Source: Adineta ricciae (lineage: Eukaryota; Rotifera; Eurotatoria; Adinetida; Adinetidae). Taken from it: 64,000 bases of DNA. The position numbers and the translations under genes were made by a program. The stretch lies in NCBI GenBank assembly GCA_905250025.1, contig CAJNOJ010000060.1, positions 172,213 through 236,212 on the forward strand, in the 5' to 3' direction. Positions 49,401-61,300 of this stretch are shown here, in pieces (position 1 is the first letter of the stretch; each line of letters opens with the position of its first letter). The notes under the pieces were generated by a model that was not told where the DNA came from, ran no database searches, and worked only from the letters and a program-made list of their open reading frames with translations.

Positions 49401-49833
49401 TTGAAATATATATCTGAAAGTCCTTGACGGAAACCACATGGTTTCATTTGTGGAGCAGAAATGACGTTCGTGTACATGCTTACAAGTACTTCACCTTTCT
49501 TCTCTCTTCTCTTGTTACACGTATTGAGCTTTGAGGACGTGAGGCTATCTCTTCATCGTTAACCTAACGATCCCACAACTTTGTCTATAAGAAAACGAAA
49601 CTAGTACGATTCCGATTCCATTTTACAGTCATTTTTCTTTGTTACGCAAAAAATAATAAAAAAAAAACAGAAGAAGAATACACACACGGGATGCTTTCGT
49701 ACAAAAGAAAATAACATAACGCCTTATCTAAGGAAGAAAAGAAAAAAGAGAACCGCTGTATCAAGTTAACCATTTGTTATTGGATAGGCAAAATGGTCTT
49801 GATTAATACTAAAGAAGTTTTATTTTGCGATTT
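46410..49833. other. Large gene-poor region
   Basis: This is the longest non-coding stretch in the window (3.4 kb). It should contain the alpha-crystallin promoter and the USP19 3'UTR. I see a 16-nt near-repeat at 47232 and 47305, a GA run near 48299-48316 and a possible LIM-like relic on the minus strand near 47540-47740. No complete gene is visible. Confidence 0.5.
47232..47320. repeat. Pair of 16-nt near-identical direct repeats
   Basis: ATCTTACAGTGGACAC (47232-47247) and ATCTTATAGTGGACAC (47305-47320) differ at one base and are 73 nt apart. TAGTGGACA-type sub-terminal repeats are known from pogo/Tigger-like DNA transposons, so this may be a decayed end. No transposase or second terminus was found. 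Confidence 0.4.
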
Positions 49834-52800
49834 CTATTTCATAAAATCGTGAATATCTTTCATCTCTGCTGAGTCCATTGATACAGCATCTTCATAGATG
49901 TCCATCGAGATGGGTGATGCTAATGAAACGTTGTTGTCACTCGTAGCAAGATCGACTGGTAGATGACGATGACGATAAAAGAGAACGTAGGCATCGGATC
50001 GAACAAGATCTTTATCATAGGAGAGAGATGAAACATGTTCATCATCGAAATTTCTCCATCCTGAATGAGAAAAGTTGCAATTTGTTTTGCTGTTTTCGAT
50101 GACAAATCTGCTCTTACCTATTTCAGTTTTAGCTGAGTCGTTAGGAGATAAGAGTCTTGCAAACGATGTGTAATGTCCGAACCAAGCACTGCCTCGATGA
50201 TTAATAATTCCGAATAGATCATAACGAGATTGAGAAGAATCTGTTGTCGATGAACAATACGGACCCATGTTCAGATCGCTTGAATAAAAGAAAGAATTAT
50301 TTCATAGGAAGACAACGAACGGATTTTTGCTATTCAAGATACATACTGTACAGGAAATTTCACATTTGTATCGATTTTAACTCTCGAGTCTGACAGGTAC
50401 CCATATGATGTACCATGATAGTATTTAAACCGTTTTAAATGAATAATTAAAATCGGTGGTAAACGCCAAACTGACATTTTCTTTTCAGCTTGCATATGTT
50501 CTTTGCAATGTGGACAATACCATTTGTCATCGGGACCTAGAACTTCGGGTTCGATGAACATTTGAAGGCACTGCTGTAATGTTATTTCTTGATCTAGATG
50601 ATAATGAGCAGTTTATGCAGAAGATAGAATCGGATGAGTTTTTCTCTTCGCTTACCACCAGCAGTGGAATCGAGAACACTGTTATCTTCAATAAGACCAT
50701 TGATACCGTGACGATTCTTAGTTGGTATAACACGCAATGGAGCTTCTGGTTTATTATCGGTGAACCAGTCAATCGAAAATGTGGAATAATGGCGTAAAAT
50801 TCTATCCGCATCAGTTCCTAGGAAGCGAAAAAAATCAATGTTGATTATAGTGAACGATTCGTTTGTCACCTGGTTCGATTATTGGTTGGACGGGATTATT
50901 ATTGTTCATTGAACTGTTCGTTATTTGTGGCATCAGACGAAATAATGGTTGATTTCGATAAATGTCATCAAGCATATCGAAATCTTCCGTACTACTATTA
51001 CTATCACTATGGGATGTCGTTGTCAAATCGTGTTTCGCTAATTTGCCTTTTCGATTGGTATTTTCATCTGCGCGGCGACGTTTATTTTTGCTCGTTTTAA
51101 CAAAATAATCTCCTAAGCGGCATATAGACCAGGAATCCGACGACGAGAGAGTGCTTTTTATTGTTGGCCAGTCAACATTTTCGATATCACTGAAGCTGAA
51201 GAGCAGGTATCATCTCCTTTGCTTCAATTGTCTTTTCAACTTACCTATCATCTTCATCATCTAGATCACTATTTATTCGATCGTAATCATCGTTGTTTAA
51301 CATTGCTCGTCGAATACGTTTTGAACATTCGATATGTATATCAACACTTCGTCTATAGAAAAATATCATCTCTAGAACGTCATTCAGGAATGCAAAATAT
51401 CGTACTTGGCATAAATACTAATTTGTTCAAAGACATTTTCACATGTCAACTTCGATTCCGCTAATGAAATAATAAATGGAGTACCAATGAATTCATAATT
51501 ATCAGATAATCGAAATCCACAATAGTTCTTATGTTCAGCGGCATGAAGTTTTTGACATGTTTCATCACAATAAGATACTTGGTAGCAATTGGAACAGAAT
51601 CTCGATTGACTATGTGGATTTGGCGGTACCTGACAATAATTGCATGATGAGACATACTCGGTTAACTTAAAGATGCGTTGTGTAAATGTTAAACGTATAA
51701 CTGGCTCATTATTACACTCTGCACTTGTTAATGTTTCTGTTCTGTGGAAGAAACAAGATGTTTATTTTGACGAAATACAATCTCGTTAAGATGACGTACA
51801 TATGAATGATATCACTATTGTTATTGCATGAATAACCAGTCGATGTTGGCCGATCATCATCTTTGAGATGTTCAACACTGCGATTCGCTCGTATTTTGTA
51901 TGCTATCATCTGCAATAACAACAATTCGTCGGTTCATGCAATGAAAAAAGTACGATCAAACTAACTTTATTCGTAGTTAGCCCACATTTTGCGGATAATA
52001 ATCGTTTAAATTCACTGATCGTTCCATCAGCGGACATAATAATACGATACTAAATTCGAAATCGTTTCACATTTTATTCAAATAATCTTATCTTACTTTT
52101 GTTGCTGGTTTTTCATCACTTCTATATGTAACAATAGTGTCCACAGCTATTCGTTTTGGTAATGGAACAGAAAGTGTTGTAAACGGATCGAATGTCACCG
52201 ATTCCTAAATAGAGAATATCGAAGAAAGAGTGTTCGATTTCGATTTCTCTGTTGTACTTTGTGGCATTCTGGACATTTTGTTTTTGATTTAAATTGACCT
52301 GTAAACAATTGAACAATGATCGAGTCGTTTCGTTTTAAATAACCCTGCCAATACTCATCAGCAACAATCTATATAAGATTAGGTTTGATTCTTCACTCAA
52401 TCACATTCATTTCCTATTCTTACATAATCCGATCGACCTTGATCTTCTACCGGTGGTACTTGAGGTTTATTTATGATTCGATTGAGATCCTGAGACGCAA
52501 AGTAAAACGAGTGTTTTTTACCAAAACAAAAAAACTTCTTCATTCGATTTGCTTTACTTCATGTATAGCATCTAATAAAATAGTTAACAATTCTTGTGCA
52601 TCATGCTGCCCATTACCAACAAACTCTTGATGTCTTACAGACGCTAAACTCTACGAGAAATAAGATTTAATATAGAAAGTCAGCAAAGAATACATCAAGG
52701 AAAACAAACTCGTAATCGATTCGCATATGTCCAACTATGTTTTCCTTCCCATAAACTTTTGATCAGAGCACCAAATTCTTCGGCCATGGCGCCTTTCATA

Positions 52801-54211
52801 CCGAGTGGATTCGTTCGATTGATTTCCCGTAAATGATACGAATCTAACATATGCAAACTAGTTGTCCACAGAATGCACTCGGAAGGAAATATCTTACTGA
52901 GGAAATAATCGCGTAGTTCACGTGTATTAGATAGACATTGAATGGCAGCGTTCATAAAGCATGAATTAGCTGGATTATGAATTCCAGTATAGCCAGGTGT
53001 TACAGATGCAGACATTGTTGATGATAAAGGTTGATTTTTTTGCTGAATTGATGTGGCGAATGCTGATGCAGATGGATACTTATCGGACTAGAAGGAATTG
53101 AATTCTTCGTTATGGCTACGACCATTGTTGTAGAGAGATGACGCTCACCTGTCGATTTGTAGCTGTTGGGAGAGGAGGAGGTGGTGGTGGTGGCGGGGAT
53201 GATATGGAGGTAGCTTAAAGGAAAGCAGAGTGTTTTCGAATGAATTTTTTTACCATAAAGTGTTGTTTACCTTTGCTGTGATTGATTGATGTTGAATTAA
53301 TGGCTGTTGGCGGCAAGGAAACAGGAGACGATGGTGGTGTGCTCGGTGAAATTTGTTGCGTAAGCGGACGAAGAGATTCGGAATATTCGTTTGGTTCTAA
53401 TCGACCCCATCTTGAACCGTGCGTATGCTCTTTGACAAGAAGGATTTCAATAACTGTTGATGTTACTTTAAATGAACATTTATTCGGAACAATTCGCTCT
53501 TTGACGCGAACAAATAATTTAATTAACCTATCAGCAGTGATCGAATGGTTATTGAGAAAGGCTTCATCACTAGAACGAAAAGGCCAACCAGAGATTTTAA
53601 TCGAGTCAAGCAATCTAGCTTACTTTGAATAAAAACTAGCAGTGAAATTGGTCTCAGTGAACTGTACTAGACAATCACGGACCTGCTTAATATAGAAATG
53701 CGCTGTAATGGTTTCATTAGTTTCAATGAAATCATTTTTGATCTTTTTCGTTGACAAGTCATAATGTTGATCGTCTGTCATGCAAACGTCATGAAATTCG
53801 CTTAAATCTCCAGCACGCTGTGGTGTTATTGGCGTAGAATCGTAACTGTACAATTGTGGCCAGACTGTTCGTGGTTGTTGTTTGAACAAACGAATTTCGA
53901 TCGACGTTTGAGTTCGTGCACCATTGATTGTTGCTTCGATTTCCACTCGGTCCGAATAGATATGTTCATATAATCGAAACAACCATACTTCATTTGCTAG
54001 AAATCAATGATAAGTTTGTGAATGTTAACCTTCTTGCATTCATTGATCATTTACCTGGTGTTCGGACATCTAATTTATCTGTGTCAATAGAAATATCGAT
54101 GTCCTTTACTTCGAATGCACCATTTGCATAGAGTGTAACAAGAACTTCATTTTTTACATTAGCGAACTCGTAGGATTCAGAGAGAGGCTCGTCGACGATT
54201 GAAGTCGACAT
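49834..54211 (-). CDS. USP19: USP19-like deubiquitinase with CS domains and MYND insert
   Basis: USP19 is a ubiquitin-specific protease in ER-associated and muscle protein turnover and unconventional secretion. The product starts [16 protein letters not shown] at 54211. A first CS/p23-like domain is followed by a second ([20 protein letters not shown] with SRWGRLEP) and a proline-rich linker. The USP domain begins [20 protein letters not shown] then [11 protein letters not shown]. Inside it sits a MYND finger ([38 protein letters not shown]). The thumb-palm end has [63 protein letters not shown] and [10 protein letters not shown]. Catalytic Cys, His and Asp are present, though the usual GNTC is ANSC. 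It ends [12 protein letters not shown] without the C-terminal membrane anchor of the ER form of vertebrate USP19. It has many introns of about 50-60 nt. Confidence 0.92.
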
Positions 54212-54557
54212 TAAAAAGCGTTTTCTATCTTCAAAAAAAAAAGTAAATAAAAAGACAACCTTGTAAAAAAATACACACTATAAGAACAATGACATAAAAT
54301 CAAAAGAACAATGGCGTTATTTCATCATCACGCATGACGTTTTTTCATATCAACTAACTCGGATAACTGTATGTATTAATTTACTCAAGAGAGAGACAGA
54401 GAGAGAATACAAAATTAGAATTCCGAGAAGAATCAAAGAATTAGTCACAAAGGAATTCGATTTGCTAATACTCTACACCAATCATAGTCTTTCAAAGCGC
54501 CTTTCCTTGCTTTCTTACACATTAGAAAGAAAATAAAGGTACTAATCAGGCAGTATC
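54212..54557. other. Spacer SDR42E / USP19
   Basis: This is 346 nt between two minus-strand genes. It holds the SDR42E 3'UTR and the USP19 promoter and leader, with an A-rich run at 54230-54250. Nothing else is seen. Confidence 0.5.
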
Positions 54558-55709
54558 CTATCTGAATAGCTGATAAAAGACTAACACTACCAAGACGATT
54601 ACACTCACTATTAATTTCCACGAAAATGTCTCATTATTTCGATTCGTTCTATTTCTATAACCATGCTCATCATACCATTTGATGCATCGTTGCATTGCTT
54701 CTTCGGGACTCACTTGTACTTGATAGCCTAGTAACGTTTTCGCTTTGTCGATATTAGCATAATGTGTAACGCCGACTTTTAAAACTTCCGCACGAGTTAG
54801 AAACGGGGCGAAATTGTAAATATGTTTAGCAACTAAATTATGTATGATTTCAATGAGATAACCCAAATAAAACATGATGACAGTTGGAACATAGAACGTA
54901 AAACAATTTGCATAGCCTAAACCTTCGGTTAATTGACCTAAAAAATGGAAGTTATTCACTGGATTATCATCCGATACGAAGTAAGCTTCGCCAGAATGTT
55001 TCGGTAAAGATTCTGCAGCTAATACTAATGCATTCACTAGATTATCAGCGTAAATCCAATCACAAAGAACATTTTCGTGACCAACAGCAAAAAATGCTAA
55101 ACCTTGTCTTACTAGATTTAATATTCGTGGTAAATGTCGAAGTTCTCCATCACCATAAATAGCTGCTGGTCGAATCGCTGCTGTATACAAGTCCGACGAT
55201 GCACTTTTTAAGACCATCTGTTCAGCTAAGGATTTCGTGCGACTATAGTTGTCATAGTAATCATTGGAGCAAGGATACGAACATTGAGCTTCAATAACAC
55301 CTCGTAATTCTTTCTTTCCTGTATAAACAGCATTGTAAGTCGAACAGTAAACTAGTTTACGAATTCCATGTTTCACACATGCTTTGATCACATTTTCCGT
55401 ACCAGTGACATTCACATCATAGATCATTGATGTATTCAACATTTCTCTACCGGACATTCCATAGCTCGCTAGATGAAAGACGCATGTTGTATCAACTAAC
55501 GCTTCGACAACAGATTGCTCCGAACGTAAATCACAATGACGAAAGATCAAACGAGATGCATTCGAATTCAAAGATACTTCATCGTCAGTGGGCGGTCGGA
55601 TATCAAGCAAATATACAAAATTGGCTTGACTGGTTTCAAGTAAATAACGAGCAAGACGCAAGCCAATATATCCACAACCACCGGTTATAGCAAAGTGCGA
55701 GGTAGCCAT
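54558..55709 (-). CDS. SDR42E1: SDR42E-type short-chain dehydrogenase (3-beta-HSD family)
   Basis: This is an intronless 383-residue extended short-chain dehydrogenase. The N-terminal nucleotide-binding motif is ITGGCGYIGLRLARYL. The catalytic YxxxK is YSRTK (in NYSRTKSLAEQMVL). Family-specific strings are CVFHLASYGMSGREMLN, NVTGTEN, RPAAIYGDGELRHLPRI, YADNLVNALVLAAE, YFVSDDNPVNNFHFLGQL and NFAPFLTRAEVLKVGVTHY, matching vertebrate SDR42E1/2 along the whole length. A C-terminal membrane helix (LIVSVIVLVVLVFYQLF) fits a microsomal location. Relatives act on steroids and sterols. The exact substrate is not evident. The start at 55709 gives MATSHFAITGG. Confidence 0.93.
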   Translation of the reverse strand: MATSHFAITGGCGYIGLRLARYLLETSQANFVYLLDIRPPTDDEVSLNSNASRLIFRHCDLRSEQSVVEALVDTTCVFHLASYGMSGREMLNTSMIYDVNVTGTENVIKACVKHGIRKLVYCSTYNAVYTGKKELRGVIEAQCSYPCSNDYYDNYSRTKSLAEQMVLKSASSDLYTAAIRPAAIYGDGELRHLPRILNLVRQGLAFFAVGHENVLCDWIYADNLVNALVLAAESLPKHSGEAYFVSDDNPVNNFHFLGQLTEGLGYANCFTFYVPTVIMFYLGYLIEIIHNLVAKHIYNFAPFLTRAEVLKVGVTHYANIDKAKTLLGYQVQVSPEEAMQRCIKWYDEHGYRNRTNRNNETFSWKLIVSVIVLVVLVFYQLFR

Positions 55710-58340
55710 GCGTCTAAGTTATCTTAGTAGAGAACAGAATACAGTGTGAATATCGAATGGAAAAAAATAACAAAAAAGATATCCTCTCTCATCTCATCAC
55801 TCTCTCTTGCGTTCTATCTTTTCTTCACATGAAAGTGACAAGACTTTTGTTATTTTAAACAGTTATTAAATGCCCGAAGAGACTTTTGCATCATGCCGGA
55901 CGGACCGTTAGATCAGACGCATATTTCTGTCGAGAAAGTGGATATATACACACATCAAACGTGAGAATAATCGTTCTTTTTATTGGATTTTCATAGTCGA
56001 AATAGGATGGATGACTGAAATATCTGACTGGTAGGTTCGAACATAGTCATAGTCATCAAGTCTCCATATGAGTTAGAACGTTTCCTACGTTAGTGAAGAG
56101 AAGAATAAATAAATGATCTTCATGAAATTCAAATGTCAAAAAGTTCCGTGTTTAAAGAAGAATCAGATGGTATATCTGTTGCAATGAGGACATCTGCAGA
56201 AGCATGATTTCGCCGTCGAAAAACAGCTAGCCTGTGCAGCCATCTGTAGTATTCGTCACGTGCAAGGATTTTTTATATCTAAGCTTGAAAGTTTAGAACT
56301 TTTCATGCAAGACGAAATTTTACCACATCAATACACTTATCAATGACCTTGCCTCTTGTCTGATTCTTTTTCTTTTCTTTCAAAAAGAATCTTTCCTGGT
56401 CGTTATAATTATCAAGATTCTGATCTAATAAGACAGAAATTCAAGAGTCTAGAAAGAACTCAGACAAGATTATCGGCTAATGAGAGGATGATTGTCGCTC
56501 ACTTATGACTAAAGCATGAATTTGTGTAATATATAACAAGCGGCACGATATCAAACGAAAATGGTGTAAGATTTATCACCGTGAGATCAGTTAATGCAGA
56601 GTAATCGATGACATTTTCGTATTTATTATACCATGTATATCTAGACTAGAAAATCAAACAAGTGTCTTTCAGTGGGAAATGTTTATCTGTTTGTGTGGAT
56701 ATACGATATGTTTTATGTGTATCTCATCGATTTGAACATTCAATGGCCACTTTCTGTTAATCAAAAGACTAATGAAAATCCATTTTTTCTTCTATGATAA
56801 ACTGAATATCTATTGATGTTATGCTTACCAACCAAATATAATAAAGGAAACTTTCGTAGATGAGGAAAATAGTTGAGGAGTAATGATTCTCATTGATAAG
56901 CGGCAAGGTGAGCAGTATCATCTCATTCACAATAGTGTCACACTCGAAACTTTAATCAACTATTTCTTCTAGTTGGGCCCTCCACAGCACCCTCGTCATC
57001 TTTCGAATAGTTGGATTCAAGTTTCGAGTTATATATGCGTGGATATATGAGAAACAATAGCAGAAGTCTTTTGAAATGTAGAAGAATGATCAATAATAAA
57101 GGATTCAATTTAACTTTGTAAATGTTGATTGGTAGCGATCGACAGCGATTTGCGCAGACCTGCAAAATCAAGAATTTGAAGCTGATCGATAAATATTGAC
57201 TAAATCAATTGATATATCGAAGGTGTGGATAGCTAATATGTGCAGACATGGTAAACGTGTTAGTATGAAATAAAACAAGAATATCACATTGTACCATCGG
57301 GGATCAGTGCTTGGAGATAAATAAAAGATACTGATGAGAGAAGTAGTTCGATTCGTGGCAAAGTGAACTCATGTTGGTCATTGTTGCCACAATTGTGTCG
57401 CAATTCGACCGTAGTACAGCACATGAGTGGGGTGTAAGAAAAAGTATTTGCTTCCTGTAATTTAATATAATTTCATTTCAATTATATACCACAACATCAT
57501 ATTTGACCGTAGAATAACTTATTATTTTAAGTGACATTGAACTTATTTTCATATCGCTCACGTCTTTAATCACATCGAACTCTTTTTTTCTTCGTTTATC
57601 AGAGTCAAATTCTCGCTTGGTTCTATTCATATTCCTACTATAGTACTATAAATGTAAATCAATACAGTTGAAAAAAGACTATGAATCGATTCACCATCAT
57701 ATGTACATGAACGAATGAAGGAAGGTGTTAATCATTCTCTACAAAAGAAACAACGATCGATCGCTTTAATTCTTCAATTTATGATTGGCGATGAGCAATC
57801 AGAATTCAAACAGATCTTTCTTTCTTTTTCTGAGATATACACGCGACATCTACGTTTACTCGAAATTGGCAATGAGCCACAACTAGCAATCATTTAGATT
57901 CGATTCATGATTGAATTGGAGTAAGGAGGAAAGAGGACAATTTTGTTTTTCTTTCTTCTCTTCGTGCGTTTCATGCTGTTTCTTTCTTTCCGTTCTGTAC
58001 ATGAATGAAAGATGAAGTATCTATAACTAACACATCAATGCACTTTCGCACATTAATATGCTTAAGAAGGCACATCAACAAAGGAAACAATAGGGCGATC
58101 GTTCTTTGTTTCGGACATTTTGTTGATTTTTTCTCTACTGAATAATAATAATATCTGTCATTCATTATTCCATCATCTCCAATCAATCTAATAAAATGAG
58201 AGAATAAATATAAATAAGTGATATTTTAGATGAAGCCTGACAATTCTCGTTTATTCTTATCGGCTCATCGTTCGTTAACTTTTTCTATTGAAAATTAATC
58301 AATTGCACGCGTATATAAACATATATCGATATTATTGATC
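55710..58340. other. Divergent intergenic region SDR42E / BET gene
   Basis: This is 2.6 kb with no gene-like signal. Short open frames (for example 57715-57897 plus) lack domains. A pyrimidine-rich stretch near 57935-57995 is the only compositional feature. It should contain the BET promoter. Confidence 0.45.
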
Positions 58341-61300
58341 ATGAAGGTGATTAAATCTTCTTACACTATTTCTCAACTGAAGTACTTTACTTTGTTTTCG
58401 TCGTCTTTTTATAGACAACGACGAGTAATTCAATGAAACTACCACATATATCTGCCTCAAAACGTGGTCGACAAACCAATCAGTTACAATTCATGTTGAA
58501 AGTTTTATTCAAAACTTTATGGAAACATGAATTTTCGTGGCCTTTCCAGAAACCAGTCAATGCTGCTAGATTGAATCTACCCGTATATTTCCAATTGCAC
58601 TTCCTCTGAATGTTAATTCTTATGGGTATTTTCTAGGATTACCACAAAATTGTCAAATATCCTATGGATCTTGGCACGATAAAAAAACGCCTAGAAGCAA
58701 ATTATTATTATAGTGCAAAAGAATGTATAACTGATTTGAATATGATGTTTACCGATTGTTATTTGTATAATAAACCAGGCGAAGTAAATCATTCGATATA
58801 AAATCTTTTTTTTTTTCATTCGACAATTTCATTCGTTTAGGATATTGTTATCATGGGATCGACGCTCGAGCAAGTTTTCTATGAAAAATTAGCTGAAATG
58901 CCGTCAGATGTAAGATATGACTCGTACTAAAAGTTTATTTATTCATGAATTTTTGTCCGACTAGGAAATTGAAATAATACCTCAGTCATCGAAAACAATT
59001 GCGTCGAAAGGCTTGGGAACCGGAAATTTAGCTACGTCAGTTATCTCGCCGTCAACACCAAGTGAAAGTTTACATTCTCCATGTATGTAACGGAAAATTC
59101 CCAGTGATGACTTGTTTTCCGACTGTGAACGACATCATCAGTCTGATGTACCGAAGTAGTTGAGTTCGGGTCAAGAATGTAGAGTAATTCCTTTCACATG
59201 AGGTTTTCGTTGTACTAGAACAGCAACGAACTCGCCCGTATGTGAAAAGTAGAACATGACTCACGAGAGTGTTGATGTCAGTCTCACTACGCAATATGAT
59301 GCGAACCGTAAAAATTTTTTCATGATATTCTGATGACCTTGACAGTGTTGTTTGTCTTATTCGTTGTGTCACTTACATTCGAATTGATGGAGTCTTCAGC
59401 GTACGAATGAAATATCTTAAGCAACAACACACTATTGTTGTGCAAGAGTTCTTCTGATGAATAAGCAACGATTATTTATTTTCTTGTTGTGTTTATTGGA
59501 AAACTAAAACTGTCGTTTCTAGTAGCATCTCCATCAACTCCATCGATTACGACTCGTGGCAATACTTCACATCCAACTGGTATGACAGCTTTGTCTCGAC
59601 ATCGTTCGTCATCGGCAACAAATCCCAGTGGTGTTACGTCACCATTTTCTCCTACGAACGCCAACTCAAATCATATTGATCACAGTGGACAATCACTGTC
59701 TCCACCATTAGCGTCACAATCGATGCCGAATGCCGCAGCACGTACAAACCCTTTAACTGCAACAAAACTCGGAACAGAAGTCAATCTCGATACATCGTCA
59801 TCTGTAAGATATCGAAAATTCCCATTTCCAATTTCATTCTCTTTGTTTCATGTAATTCAGAGTACGAAACGAAAAGGTGATATGACTGATGATCCAGCGA
59901 ACAACGATTCGAATAAAATTCTCGCTCGCCGCGATAGTGCGACACGACGAACAAATAGCGTTAGTGGACCATTCAAAAGAACGAAATACGATAGTAGCTT
60001 TTCGATTGACTCAAACGATGTAATGAATTATTCTCAATAGCTTGATCGATTCAATAACCATTCTTTCTCCGTTCTAGCCAACGTCGAAACGACCGAAAAA
60101 TCGTATGACGGAACAGTTAAAATATTGTCTCAGTATCGTAAAAGATTTATTACATAAGAAGAATTTGGTAAATATCGTAGATAAGAATTGAGACAGTTTT
60201 TAAAATGAATACCTTTGTTTCTAAAGTCGTTTGTTTGGCCGTTTGCTAAACCAGTTGATGTGGAAAATCTTAATTTAACAGATTATCATCTAATTGTTAA
60301 AAAACCAATGGATCTTGGAACAGTGAAAGTAAGCTGAACATCAAAATCTCTCTTACAAATCATTGTTTGTATTTCTTTCTCAAAAGAAAAAACTTGAAAA
60401 TCGCGAATATGCCACCCCAGACGAATTCGCTGCTGACGTGAGACTTATATTCAGCAACTGTTACCTTTACAATGCACCCACAACAGATGTCGTAGCAATG
60501 TGTAAAAAAGTCGAAGTAAGTTTTTGATTATTAAGTATTAAAGAATGTACGAGCAAATATTGTTTCGTTGTCGTTTTCGTTTTTAGCAACTGTTTGAAAA
60601 TAAATATGCAAAACTACCCGATGAACCACCAGTAACAAATTTAGATCTAGATCCATCGCCATCGACTACTGCTGTACGTAGTAATGGGTCATTACCTACT
60701 CAAGCACGACAACGCAATCGTAAATCATCGAAGAACTTTACAAATACAAGTGCAAGTGGTGCACAATCGTCGATGGTAACAAGTTCGGACGAAGGCGGAT
60801 CGAGTGATGCAAGTTCAGGTGATGAAATGCAAATTGCCGATGAAAACACTCTACGGCAATTACGTACTCTTCAAGATCAAGTATGTTCGAATTCTTACGA
60901 ATAATTTGTCATAGATTAATTTTTTGTTTTAAAGTTAAAATATTTCGGTGATACAATTAATCAATTGATTCAGAGAGAAAATGATCGTTTGTCAATACGT
61001 CGTAAACGTAAACATAAAGTTAAACGAAATAAAACCAAAGTTCGAGGTCCACGACAAACGTCAACTTTATCACATCTTAATACACCTGTTCCAAATACAC
61101 TTAATGATCCAAATCGTTTATCTTCATTGTCATCAAATCCTTCCTTATTGCCACCGAATGCTTTTCTTGGTACACAACCAGCTATGCCACCAACTGCGAC
61201 ACGAAACCCTCAATTACCAACTGCTTCGAAGAAAACGGCAAATTCGACTCTTGCTGGTTTACTTACACCCACATCTTCAACTGGCTATCCAGCAAGTGGT

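Noticed and set aside
57715-57897. 60-codon open frame upstream of the BET gene
   Set aside because: It has no signal, domain or recognisable neighbour exon.
59081-59520. C-box-like GTGATGA and CTGA in a 440-nt BET intron
   Set aside because: No terminal stem closes them and no rRNA-like guide was recognised upstream of the CTGA.
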